Shown here one piece after another: positions 52,722 to 61,301 of a stretch of DNA of 64,000 bases. Made by a program: the position numbers and the translations under genes. This DNA comes from Muribaculaceae bacterium. GTDB taxonomy: Bacteria; Bacteroidota; Bacteroidia; Bacteroidales; Muribaculaceae. Below the pieces are notes generated by a model, which was not told the DNA's origin, did no database searches, and saw nothing but the letters and a program-made list of their open reading frames with translations. Numbering within the stretch: the first letter of the stretch is position 1; the number at the start of each line of letters is the position of its first letter. The stretch spans positions 1 through 64,000 of the forward strand of contig JAFZKD010000110.1 in assembly GCA_017553785.1 (NCBI GenBank). Direction: 5' to 3'.

Positions 52722-55244
52722 TTAATTTCCGCTTAACAATATATCGATAAGGGCGGTTACATCACTAATGTTCACTACGCCGTTTCCATTAACATCAGCA
52801 TATGCGGGTATGTCATCGCCGCTTAACAGTTGGTCAATCAGAGCTGTTACATCCGAGATGGTTAAAGCGCCATCGCCATTAATGTCGCCTGACATAAAAT
52901 CGGTGTAGATCACAGCACCGGCAACAGGAATGCGATCAAATCCATCAACAAAGATCAGTTCGCTATTGCGGAGGTGGATAGAATAATAATCATCAGCAAC
53001 CTCTGGTACAATGACTGTGATGTAGAACAGTACGCCATCGTTGCCGATGAAAGGCAGGTCTGAGAAATTGTTTCCGAAGACCCGTACTGAACCGTCATTC
53101 ATCATTGCTGTTATGATGTAGTGGTCATCGGTAAATCGGTCTGACGGGAAGACATCATAATCTTCGTATCCGTTATATTCATTGATATGGGTGGGAATGA
53201 TAAATCCCTCAGGAAGATAGATGTCGGTGATGAACCAGGTGACAGGTTCACTATTGATCATGCGCACAGGAATTGATACGGTGTCGCCTGGATGCGCATA
53301 GATGTCTGATATCACAAAGCAGTTATCTGAAATCTCGCTCTTGACAGTTACTTCACATAAGGCGCTCAGCTCAGTGCCATCGGTGGTCGTGGCGGTGATG
53401 GTCGTCTTACCCACGCAAACTGCCGAAACCTCGCCATTGTCACTCACTGTTGCGACTGACGGGTTGCTGGATGTCCATGCCAGTGGCTTGTTGGCGGCAT
53501 TCACAGGTGTCACAGTGGCCTTGAGTGTCAATGTGGCGCCTTCGATGACTTCGGCAGCTGTCTGATCCAATTCAATAGATGTTGATGGCTCAGAGTCCAT
53601 CTCGACGATATTGGCGAAATAGGGTCCCCAATCGGGATCAGCTTGATAAGCCGCAGTAGTAGCATAGGGTACGTGAATTGTACGGCCGTTGTAGGTGTTT
53701 GGGTAGCGGTAGAACGCATTTTCCCCCACATCGACAGCCGACGGATCGGTGACATAACTATATACCTCGGTCAGATTATCACAAAAACAGAATGCTTCAC
53801 TACCAATCCTAGTGATGCCATTAGGAATGTTGATGGTAGTCAACCCGGGGCAAACCGTAAAAGCACAGGATTCTATAGCTGTCACAGTATTGGGGATAAC
53901 GGTATTTTGACAGCCGCAGATCAAGGTGTTGGAAGAGGTTTCAATAAGTGCATTACAGTTGTCTCGGGAATCATAATACTGGTTGCTTGGGTGGACTTTG
54001 ATGCTCGTGAGGCTATTGCATTCCTCGAAAGCGAATTCGCCAATAAAACTTACAGATGCAGGAATTTGAATGCTTGTCAATGCGCCGCAGTAGATGAATG
54101 CAAGATCGCCAATGTGGGTGAGCGAATTGCCCAGATAGACATTTCTCAGCCCTTCACATTGATAGAATGCAAACATGTCGATTGACGTGAGGGTATTGGG
54201 AAAGAGGATTTCCTCGATGTTTGTGCAATTTGAAAAAGCACTTTTGCCGATATTGGTCAAGCCCTCGGAAAATGAAATGTCATTCAGGTCGCTACACCTG
54301 TTGAACGCATAATCGCCAATGGAAGCAACCGAGGATGGGATATCAATATGGGTTATGTCGGTCAAGCCACTGAAAGCTCCGTAGCCAATTGCCTGGACGG
54401 TGTTCGGGATTGTGGTGTATTTGCACCCCATGACCAGGATATTGGAGGCTGTCTCGATGATGGCATTGGAATAGTCGCGTGAATCGTAATACGGGTTATA
54501 GCGGTCCACTTCGATATACTCCATATTGGTGCAATTACTGAATATGCTCTTGCCGATGGAAGTGACCGACTCTGAAATGGTGACGCCATACAGCCCGGTG
54601 CAATTCGAGAATGCCCAATCGCCAATAGCTAAGCCCCCGTCGGTGTTTGGAAAATAAACACTGGTCAACCCGCTGCAGCCGTAAAAAGCATACTTGCCGA
54701 TCGACGAGACATCGGAGGGAATGTACAGGTTCTTCACTTCTGAGCCGTTTAAATAAAGGTGATGGGCATTATTGAGGGGATTGGCGTCTGAAGTCTCAAA
54801 ATAAATACCGCACCAGCTTGCAAGGTCGGTGATGTTCACTTTCGTCAGCCCTATACAATTGGAAAACGCATATCTGTAAACAGTGGTTAACGAGTTAGGA
54901 ACAGTGACACTGGCCAACTTGGAGCAATATTGGAATGCGCAGAGCTCGATCGTCTTTACCGAGTTGGGGATGACGACACTGGTGACTTCCTTGCAGCTTT
55001 TGAACGCATCGCGGCCAATCGTTGTTACGGGATAGGTGATGCCATCATAAGTGACGTTACCGGGAATAATGACGTCACCGGTGTATTCATTGGAATACTG
55101 GGAAGAAGACGTTCCTTGGTAGGTCAGCGTCACCTCATTGCCGTTGAGATTGTAGTAGAAGCCGTCCACCTCGAAGTCATGGGCGGAGGCGATGGCTGGG
55201 AAGAGGAGTCCCAGCAGCAGGGTAAGTTTAAGGAGATTTTTCAT
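52722..55244 (-). CDS. BspA-like LRR protein with Ig-like, cohesin-like and dockerin modules
   Basis: 840 residues. Signal peptide ending ASAHD. Residues about 20-555 are LRR_5/BspA repeats (YAFYGCSGLTSVYFPNT, IGDYAFNRCSDLNDISF). A BIG2-type Ig-like domain follows about 565-645 (LDQTAAEVIEGATLTLKATV; AWTSSNPSVATVSDNGE). Then comes a cohesin-like beta-sandwich about 650-775 (AHPGDTVSIPVRMINSEPVT). The C-terminus is a dockerin-like pair (GDINGDGALTISDVTALID, ADVNGNGVVNISDVTALID). No T9SS tail. Surface adhesion or assembly is likely. Monocistronic with its own promoter and terminator. Confidence 0.87.
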   Translation of the reverse strand: MKNLLKLTLLLGLLFPAIASAHDFEVDGFYYNLNGNEVTLTYQGTSSSQYSNEYTGDVIIPGNVTYDGITYPVTTIGRDAFKSCKEVTSVVIPNSVKTIELCAFQYCSKLASVTVPNSLTTVYRYAFSNCIGLTKVNITDLASWCGIYFETSDANPLNNAHHLYLNGSEVKNLYIPSDVSSIGKYAFYGCSGLTSVYFPNTDGGLAIGDWAFSNCTGLYGVTISESVTSIGKSIFSNCTNMEYIEVDRYNPYYDSRDYSNAIIETASNILVMGCKYTTIPNTVQAIGYGAFSGLTDITHIDIPSSVASIGDYAFNRCSDLNDISFSEGLTNIGKSAFSNCTNIEEILFPNTLTSIDMFAFYQCEGLRNVYLGNSLTHIGDLAFIYCGALTSIQIPASVSFIGEFAFEECNSLTSIKVHPSNQYYDSRDNCNALIETSSNTLICGCQNTVIPNTVTAIESCAFTVCPGLTTINIPNGITRIGSEAFCFCDNLTEVYSYVTDPSAVDVGENAFYRYPNTYNGRTIHVPYATTAAYQADPDWGPYFANIVEMDSEPSTSIELDQTAAEVIEGATLTLKATVTPVNAANKPLAWTSSNPSVATVSDNGEVSAVCVGKTTITATTTDGTELSALCEVTVKSEISDNCFVISDIYAHPGDTVSIPVRMINSEPVTWFITDIYLPEGFIIPTHINEYNGYEDYDVFPSDRFTDDHYIITAMMNDGSVRVFGNNFSDLPFIGNDGVLFYITVIVPEVADDYYSIHLRNSELIFVDGFDRIPVAGAVIYTDFMSGDINGDGALTISDVTALIDQLLSGDDIPAYADVNGNGVVNISDVTALIDILLSGN

Positions 55245-55308
55245 TGTCTTATATATTTAATGGTTAAATAGTTGCTGTTGGAATCAGCATTCAAAGAGGT
55301 TTGACCCA

Positions 55309-55316
55309 CAAAGGTA
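55309..55316 (-). promoter_or_regulatory. -7 box of the BspA/dockerin gene
   Basis: TACCTTTG on the minus strand, 64 bp before the ATG at 55244. Confidence 0.55.
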
Positions 55317-55454
55317 ATAAAACAATTTTTTTCCGCATGAATATCTTGTACAAAAAGCAATCCTCAGCATCAGTATATGTTGACATCAATTCCATTTTTG
55401 AGTAATTAGGGGAAATCATCCTGGAGAGTGTGCGTCCCCCCCTCTTTGGTGTTG

Positions 55455-56231
55455 TTAGTTGTGACTGATAACCAGTGTGGCGATGACAGGGTAGTGGTCG
55501 CTCAGTTTGACCGGGATGGCTTGTGAGTCGATTGTGCGCCACGACTGTTTGGGCAGGGTAAGGATATAATCAATCTTCTCGCGGGGGTCTTTGACGCTGA
55601 AGGTGAAATCGCCCGCCGTGCAGTCCTGCCATTGGCTCGTGAGTAGCCCGATTACAGGATCGTCGGGAGAGGCATTGAGGTCGCCTGATAAAATAACGGG
55701 GTATGTTGAATCGGCAAAATGGTCTAGTATGAATTGAGCTTGGGCAGCTCGGCTGACGCTGTCGAAGGCCTCGAGATGAGTGCATGCAAACATGATGGTA
55801 TCACCGTCGGGGAGGATAAAAGTGCCCTCAAGCAGGCCTCGTTGCTCCATGCGGTCATTGGGATGCGGCAACTTGATGTTGTGCACATCGACAAACTGAT
55901 GTCGTGTGAGCAGACCGATGCCGTAATGGCCTCCGCTAAACTCGATAGTGGGGCCGAACAGTCCTTGCATGCCGCTGTAGTAGGCCAACTCGGTGATGAA
56001 ATCGCGATTGTTCTGATGCGGACAATTGGAGCGGTGCGTATTCTTGTCCACTTCCTGCAAAGCGACGAAATCGGGCTGGTACTGCCTGATAAACTCACCG
56101 ATTTGCTGCAAACTGGCATCATGCCCGGCATGGAGGTTAAAGGTCATGACTCTGAGAGTGTCGTTCTGCCCTTGAGCAAGGGCTGTGCAGGCAATCAGAC
56201 ATGCTAAAAAAATAATGTGGCGGAGTCTCAT
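55455..56231 (-). CDS. Exported endonuclease/exonuclease/phosphatase family protein
   Basis: 258 residues from the ATG at 56231, chosen because the promoter box lies just upstream and a signal peptide follows (IIFLACLIACTALAQ). EEP-fold motifs in order: VMTFNLHAG, VALQEVDKN (metal Glu), IGLLTRH, ACTHLEAFD, LSGDLNASPDDP and the final SDHYPV. These hydrolases cut phosphodiesters or phosphomonoesters in DNA, lipids or inositol phosphates. The export signal suggests an extracytoplasmic substrate; which one cannot be said. Confidence 0.9.
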   Translation of the reverse strand: MRLRHIIFLACLIACTALAQGQNDTLRVMTFNLHAGHDASLQQIGEFIRQYQPDFVALQEVDKNTHRSNCPHQNNRDFITELAYYSGMQGLFGPTIEFSGGHYGIGLLTRHQFVDVHNIKLPHPNDRMEQRGLLEGTFILPDGDTIMFACTHLEAFDSVSRAAQAQFILDHFADSTYPVILSGDLNASPDDPVIGLLTSQWQDCTAGDFTFSVKDPREKIDYILTLPKQSWRTIDSQAIPVKLSDHYPVIATLVISHN

Positions 56232-56261
56232 AATGGAAAAGTACATGTTGGGTGTGGTGTG

Positions 56262-56269
56262 CAAAGATA
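56262..56269 (-). promoter_or_regulatory. -7 box of the EEP phosphatase gene
   Basis: TATCTTTG on the minus strand, 31 bp before the ATG at 56231. Confidence 0.6.
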
Positions 56270-56484
56270 CTAATATTTCATTTAAGGTGGTTACTGACTC
56301 CATCCTCATGGAGGTGTGAATGAGGCAAAGTTGCTCGGTGGCGACTGAATATCAGGTTTTGAAGTTGTTGAGCTAAAGGTCTGAAAAATAAACATTTGGT
56401 TTTTTGCTTCATTTCAAGAAGTGGAAATTTACGGAATTTTTATAAGTTTTTGTCAAAAAATTTTTTTTTCTCAAGTGATTAGTC

Positions 56485-56492
56485 TACTTTTG
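56485..56492 (+). promoter_or_regulatory. -7 box of the C10 protease gene
   Basis: TACTTTTG, 153 bp before the ATG at 56645. The leader is AT-rich and contains no recognised motif; the remaining gap from 56270 holds only a T-run (about 56459-56470). Confidence 0.5.
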
Positions 56493-56644
56493 CAGCAAAA
56501 TTAAGAACCTTTGGCTCGTTTAATAAAATGAAACTGTGCTTATTACCATCGGGATGCCTCGGTTTTATTAATCGTGTTTAACACCTTGAAGTCATTTGTC
56601 AACGTTTTCTTAATATATATTATTTACTTTCAGACATTTAGTTT

Positions 56645-58372
56645 ATGAAGAAATTTTTATTTTTAATGGCAGTGTGTGCGTTATTCACGCAAAACATCAA
56701 TGCCAAGAGTGTTTCTGTTGAACAGGCCATGGCTATTGCCAAGCAGTTCGGTCAGGCGCAGCCTATGCTCAAGGCTGGTGCTCAAGCCGATTTGAAATTG
56801 GGCTATACCGCTATGAACATGAAGGGTATGAATGACTTCTATGTGTTCAATCGTGGTAACAATCAGGGTTTCGTGATCGTTGCTGGTGACGATTTGTCAA
56901 CGCCCGTCTTGGGTTACAGCGACAAGGGTTCGTTCAATTACAATGAGGCACCTGAGGCCTTGCAGCTCATGCTCAAGGAGTATCAAACTTACATGGAATG
57001 GTTGCGTCTTAATCCCAAGGATGCCCAGGCTCCCCGCATCACCTATGACCTGCAGCCCTACGGTGTGTATCCCATCTGTGGTGAGGTTCACTGGCATCAG
57101 TTCCCTCCCTACAACAATAACTGCCCGCGTTCATCACATGCTTTGACCAGCAATGGCCGTTGCTATGCTGGTTGCGTTCCCGTGGCCTTCTCAACAATCA
57201 TGAAGGGTCTGAGACATCCCTACAAGGGCTTTGGCGAGAACCGCTATACCTATATGTTGGATGGCAATGAGATGACCGCATATGCCAAATTTGATGACTA
57301 CTCTTACAATTACACCAAAATGAAAAATGGCTATGGAGAGTATCAAAGCGCACCGGAGGCATCTGAACTGGTTTATGAGGTAGGTGTTGCCTTCCATACC
57401 ATCTATTCGGGCGAGAGCAGTGACGCTCTCCTTAGGAATGTCTTCAGAGGCATGATCGCATTCTTTGACTATAACGCCAATATCCAGTACGTTCAAAAGT
57501 CCAGCTACGAATATAACGTACAGGCTTGGTATGACATGATGTATAACGAGATCGACAATGGCCGTCCCATTTATTACATGGGCTATAGGACTATCGACAA
57601 TAGCGGTAACCCCTGCAACGTTGGTCACGCCTTCGTGCTCGATGGCTATGACAGCAACGGTAAGGTACACGTGAACTGGGGCTTCCAGCCTGAGGAATAC
57701 AACACCTACTTTGACTGGGAACTGCTGTCGCCGAGGAGCAACTATGACTACGATGCCTATGCTTCTGGCTTTAACGCCAATCAGGCTGCCATCATCGGCA
57801 TCTGCCCCGATACCACTGGCATTGGCGGTGTTGTCGTTAAGAACGTGAATTTGGTGGCCGACACCATGCCCGCCAACGACTTGCGCGCTACTATCGATAT
57901 TCAGTCCCTGAGCGGTGTATGGAATGGTACCTTGAGGTATGGTATCGTTTCCAAGAACTCTGATGGTTCCTACAGCTCCGTTTATTCCTCCACAGCCAGT
58001 GTTCAGATCGACGAGGACTACGGTATCGCAACTATCGACATGAGCGGAGCCTATAATCTCACCAACGGCCGCACCTACTACATTGTAGTCTGGACTCCTT
58101 ACTTCAACTACAGCTATGATTGGATGTGGTTCCTCGATGATCCCGTGCCCTTTACCGTTGGCGATTGGGTAACTCCTCCCGATCCCCAGTTCATCTTGGG
58201 TGACGTGAACAATGACGGTGATGTGACGATTGCCGACGTTACAGCTCTGATTGACTATCTGTTGGGTGCAGAAGCTCCTACTGTAGAAGAACTTCCTGCA
58301 GCCGACATGAACGGTGACGGTGTTATCACCATCGCTGATGTTACTGCAATAATCGATTTCCTGCTGGGTTGA
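56645..58372 (+). CDS. C10-family (streptopain-like) cysteine protease with dockerin
   Basis: 575 residues. Signal peptide (ends about NINAK). The propeptide is typical of C10 (FVIVAGDDLSTPVLGYSDKG, then PEALQLMLKEYQTYMEWL). The catalytic Cys is in RCYAGCVPVAFSTIMKGLRHP (read in parts), most likely the AGCVPVA cysteine about residue 178. The catalytic His is in NVGHAFVLDGYD about residue 330, with the following Trp in KVHVNWGF. A beta domain about 395-510 follows, and a terminal dockerin-like pair (GDVNNDGDVTIADVTALID, ADMNGDGVITIADVTAIID). Secreted zymogen protease; relatives degrade host or microbial proteins. Contrasts with the serpins encoded 5 kb away. Confidence 0.92.
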   Translation: MKKFLFLMAVCALFTQNINAKSVSVEQAMAIAKQFGQAQPMLKAGAQADLKLGYTAMNMKGMNDFYVFNRGNNQGFVIVAGDDLSTPVLGYSDKGSFNYNEAPEALQLMLKEYQTYMEWLRLNPKDAQAPRITYDLQPYGVYPICGEVHWHQFPPYNNNCPRSSHALTSNGRCYAGCVPVAFSTIMKGLRHPYKGFGENRYTYMLDGNEMTAYAKFDDYSYNYTKMKNGYGEYQSAPEASELVYEVGVAFHTIYSGESSDALLRNVFRGMIAFFDYNANIQYVQKSSYEYNVQAWYDMMYNEIDNGRPIYYMGYRTIDNSGNPCNVGHAFVLDGYDSNGKVHVNWGFQPEEYNTYFDWELLSPRSNYDYDAYASGFNANQAAIIGICPDTTGIGGVVVKNVNLVADTMPANDLRATIDIQSLSGVWNGTLRYGIVSKNSDGSYSSVYSSTASVQIDEDYGIATIDMSGAYNLTNGRTYYIVVWTPYFNYSYDWMWFLDDPVPFTVGDWVTPPDPQFILGDVNNDGDVTIADVTALIDYLLGAEAPTVEELPAADMNGDGVITIADVTAIIDFLLG

Positions 58373-58412
58373 TAATTATCCGCTTACCTTTTTGAAAAGG
58401 TTTCCTAGAATA

Positions 58413-58451
58413 AATTATTCCTTCAAAGTGTCATGCTTTGAAGGAATAATT
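58413..58451 (+). terminator. Terminator of the C10 protease gene
   Basis: Perfect 16-bp stem AATTATTCCTTCAAAG/CTTTGAAGGAATAATT (58413-58428 with 58436-58451) with a 7-nt loop. Confidence 0.85.
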
Positions 58452-58452
58452 G

Positions 58453-58460
58453 TATATTTG
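58453..58460 (+). promoter_or_regulatory. -7 box of the P1 peptidase gene
   Basis: TATATTTG directly after the terminator hairpin, 96 bp before the ATG at 58556. Confidence 0.5.
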
Positions 58461-58555
58461 TCATCGGGTAACCAAAGGACAATGGGTTTTGACCAGGTGC
58501 TCTCGTTGTTCCTTAAACCGACCTGTAAATATTTCAGAACCTTTAACAGTTGACG

Positions 58556-59683
58556 ATGATGAGACGATATGGAATGATTGTTGCGTTGATGCTGCTGGGA
58601 ACGGCATCACTCTTCTCCCAGTCCCACAAAACGCTTCGCGAGTGGGGCTTCCCGACAGGAATATTCCCGACAGGCCAATATAACGCCATTACCGATGTGC
58701 CTGGCGTGACAGTGGGCCATGTGACTCTCATCGAGGGCGACAGCATCCGTACGGGAGTGACCGCCATTGTACCGCATCGGGGCGACATTTTCCGCAACAA
58801 GGTGCCGGCAGCCATCTATGTCGGTAACGGTTTCGGCAAGTTGTCGGGTGTGACTCAGGTGCGTGAACTCGGCAACATCGAGACCCCGGTTATCCTCACC
58901 AACACACTCAGCGTGGCGGCTGGTATCGAGGGCGTTGTGCGTTACACGCTCATGCAACCCGGCCATGAGCGCGAGAACTCGGTAAATGCCGTGGTAGGCG
59001 AGACCAATGACGGACGCTTGAACGACACCCGTGGCATGCACGTCACGCCTCAAATGGTCATCGACGCCATCAACAAGGCGCATGGCGGTCCGGTGGAACA
59101 GGGAAATGTAGGTGCAGGAACAGGCACTATCTGCTTTGGTTTCAAGGGTGGCATCGGCACCTCATCGAGGGTGTTGCCCGAGTCGCTGGGCGGTTACACC
59201 ATCGGCGTGCTTGTCCAGACCAACTATGGGGGTATCCTTGAGATTGACGGTGTACAGGTGGGTCAGCGGTTGCAAAAGCACGATTTCATCAATCATGTGC
59301 GCAAAACCGAGAACGTGGACGGCTCATGCATGATGGTTGTCATCACCGATGCCCCGCTTGACTCCCGCAATCTGGAACGTGTCGCCAAACGCGCCATGAT
59401 GGGCATGGCCAAGACCGGAGGCATTGCCTCGAATGGCAGTGGTGACTATGTGATCGCCATGTCGGTCGCCCCTGGGAACCTCATCCCTGACAAAGCCAAG
59501 ATGATTACCTCTACCGTTCTGGCCAACAGCGAGATGTCATCCATCTTTGCCGCGACTATCGAGGCGACCGCCGAAGCTCTTTGGAACTCCTTGTTCATGG
59601 CCGAACCGATGACGGGCCGCAACGGCTATCATGTCGATGCCCTGCCAGTCGAGCAGGTACTGGAGATGTTGCGTAATCGCTAA
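58556..59683 (+). CDS. P1-family (DmpA-like) aminopeptidase, exported
   Basis: 375 residues from the ATG at 58556 (a TTG at 58550 is also in frame). Signal peptide ending about LFSQS. DmpA/BapA-type features: ITDVPGVTVGHVTL near the start, the autoprocessing/nucleophile region FKGGIGTSSRVLP about residue 205 (nucleophile Ser follows the cleavage Gly-Thr), and MVVITDAPLDSRNL in the C-terminal subunit. N-terminal nucleophile hydrolases of this family release N-terminal D- or beta-amino acids. The C26-like gene starts 16 bp downstream, suggesting one operon for unusual peptide or amide breakdown. Confidence 0.9.
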   Translation: MMRRYGMIVALMLLGTASLFSQSHKTLREWGFPTGIFPTGQYNAITDVPGVTVGHVTLIEGDSIRTGVTAIVPHRGDIFRNKVPAAIYVGNGFGKLSGVTQVRELGNIETPVILTNTLSVAAGIEGVVRYTLMQPGHERENSVNAVVGETNDGRLNDTRGMHVTPQMVIDAINKAHGGPVEQGNVGAGTGTICFGFKGGIGTSSRVLPESLGGYTIGVLVQTNYGGILEIDGVQVGQRLQKHDFINHVRKTENVDGSCMMVVITDAPLDSRNLERVAKRAMMGMAKTGGIASNGSGDYVIAMSVAPGNLIPDKAKMITSTVLANSEMSSIFAATIEATAEALWNSLFMAEPMTGRNGYHVDALPVEQVLEMLRNR

Positions 59684-59698
59684 AAAGTGAATGAAGGT

Positions 59699-61270
59699 AT
59701 GAAAAAAGTAAGGCTTTTGAGATTGTGGGGCGCCATTGTGATGGCATTGTTGTTGGCGCTTGTAGTGAAAGCTGGTGAAACCGTGCGCGTCGGTATTGCC
59801 TGGCAGCCAAACGAGAGGAGTTATGATAGAGCCATCCTTTCCATTGAGCAGGCCGGTGGCGAGGCGGTGATTTTACCCCAACTGCGCCCGGCGGGATTTG
59901 AATACGACGGCTTGGCGTTGTGCCCGAACTATGTCGATGAAAGTGGTGTCCTGTATCAGCAGTATGCCGACATCGTCAAGCGCGACACCTATCATGGCAC
60001 CGATGCCGATGACTTGTTGGCGGGTGTGCAGGCGGTCGTTTTCTTGGGCGGCGGCGATATCAGCCCAACGCTGTTTGCCGTTCCGCAGGCTTGGCACGGC
60101 ATAGCTGACGACAGTCCTGCTAATGCCACACGCGACGTGTCGGAATACCTCACGATGACCTACTGCTTGGATCATGACATCCCTGTCTTGGGCCTATGCC
60201 GCGGTATGCAGATGCTGGGTGTTGTGTCGGGAGCGCCCCTCATCCAGGATTTACCGACTTATTTTGACAGTTTTGGCCAGGAGTACCATTACCTGCACCG
60301 CATGCAACGTGATGCCGACGGTAACCGTTACTACACGCCGCACGATGTGCAGGTGACCGACCAATCCTCGCTGCTCTATGCCATTAGCGGCTCAGACATC
60401 ATCCATAATGTGCCCTCCTGGCATCATCAGGTGGTGGGCGACGTCACTGGCACGCCGTTGCGAGTCACTGGCATCACATCTACCGATGGCGTGGACATCA
60501 TCGAAGCCATTGAGCGTACCGATAAACACTTTGCCCTTGGTGTCCAATACCATCCCGAGGAAGCCATCCGCAAGGACTTGACGGACCAACCCGATGCCAA
60601 CCGATTCATGCCGCTTGAAGAGGCCGTCAAATACTTTACAGCATTGATTGACCATGCCCAAGAAGGCCGGAAATTCATCAATGGCCGTGCCTATACCCGT
60701 TCTGACACCACCGTTTACCCCAAAACAGCCGAGGAATGCTACAATTTCTTCGCTGTCTTGGGCCGTGCCGAGCAAGGCTCGTTAGATGGCGCTGCCGCCG
60801 AGTTGTCGCTCTTGTTGAACCTGTATGAGCGCCGCCATCCCGACGCTGGAGACGTGTCCATCCAGGAAGTTGCCAAATGGGCGACCGAGTGCGGCTGGTT
60901 TGCCCATGCCAGTCGTCGCTGGGAGAAAACCGCCACACCCGAGTATTTGGAGGTAGCACGAAATATCTTGGGCGGGAACCGCGTCTTGCCCCCGAACATC
61001 GTCGAGCATGACTGCCGTGAGGATTTGGCCTATATCGAGACCGACGGCGTCCGTTACAGCCCCTATCAGAACGACAAATATGTGAGTGGTGTGACGGTGG
61101 TGTATCAGGCCCCGGTGCATGAGCACAACGGCAGGAAATTCGGCTTCAGTCATCCCGTGCACTGGATTTTCTACAGTTTCCCTGCTGCCAAGAGCGATCC
61201 CTTCGGTTCTCTGTGCGACGAGGGCTGTGGCCATGAGAACGTGAACAGCGAGACGGATATCGTCAGGTGA
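59699..61270 (+). CDS. C26 glutamine-amidotransferase-like hydrolase fused to a SleB-like C-terminal domain
   Basis: 523 residues from the ATG at 59699 (a GTG at 59687 is possible). Signal peptide ending about VVKAG. Residues about 20-300 are a class I amidotransferase/PuuD-like hydrolase: nucleophile LGLCRGMQMLGV (Cys about residue 166) and the His-Glu pair in GVQYHPEEA (about 284). Such enzymes cleave gamma-glutamyl amides. The remaining 210 residues (FFAVLGRAEQGSLDG, LSLLLNLYERR, NILGGNRVLPPNIVEHDC, YSPYQNDKYVSG) resemble SleB-type cell-wall hydrolases in motif order. That second assignment is tentative. Export of a C26 enzyme joined to such a domain is unusual. Confidence 0.85.
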   Translation: MKKVRLLRLWGAIVMALLLALVVKAGETVRVGIAWQPNERSYDRAILSIEQAGGEAVILPQLRPAGFEYDGLALCPNYVDESGVLYQQYADIVKRDTYHGTDADDLLAGVQAVVFLGGGDISPTLFAVPQAWHGIADDSPANATRDVSEYLTMTYCLDHDIPVLGLCRGMQMLGVVSGAPLIQDLPTYFDSFGQEYHYLHRMQRDADGNRYYTPHDVQVTDQSSLLYAISGSDIIHNVPSWHHQVVGDVTGTPLRVTGITSTDGVDIIEAIERTDKHFALGVQYHPEEAIRKDLTDQPDANRFMPLEEAVKYFTALIDHAQEGRKFINGRAYTRSDTTVYPKTAEECYNFFAVLGRAEQGSLDGAAAELSLLLNLYERRHPDAGDVSIQEVAKWATECGWFAHASRRWEKTATPEYLEVARNILGGNRVLPPNIVEHDCREDLAYIETDGVRYSPYQNDKYVSGVTVVYQAPVHEHNGRKFGFSHPVHWIFYSFPAAKSDPFGSLCDEGCGHENVNSETDIVR

Positions 61271-61301
61271 GCCGATTCCTGTACAAGTCCTTAATGTAAG
61301 A

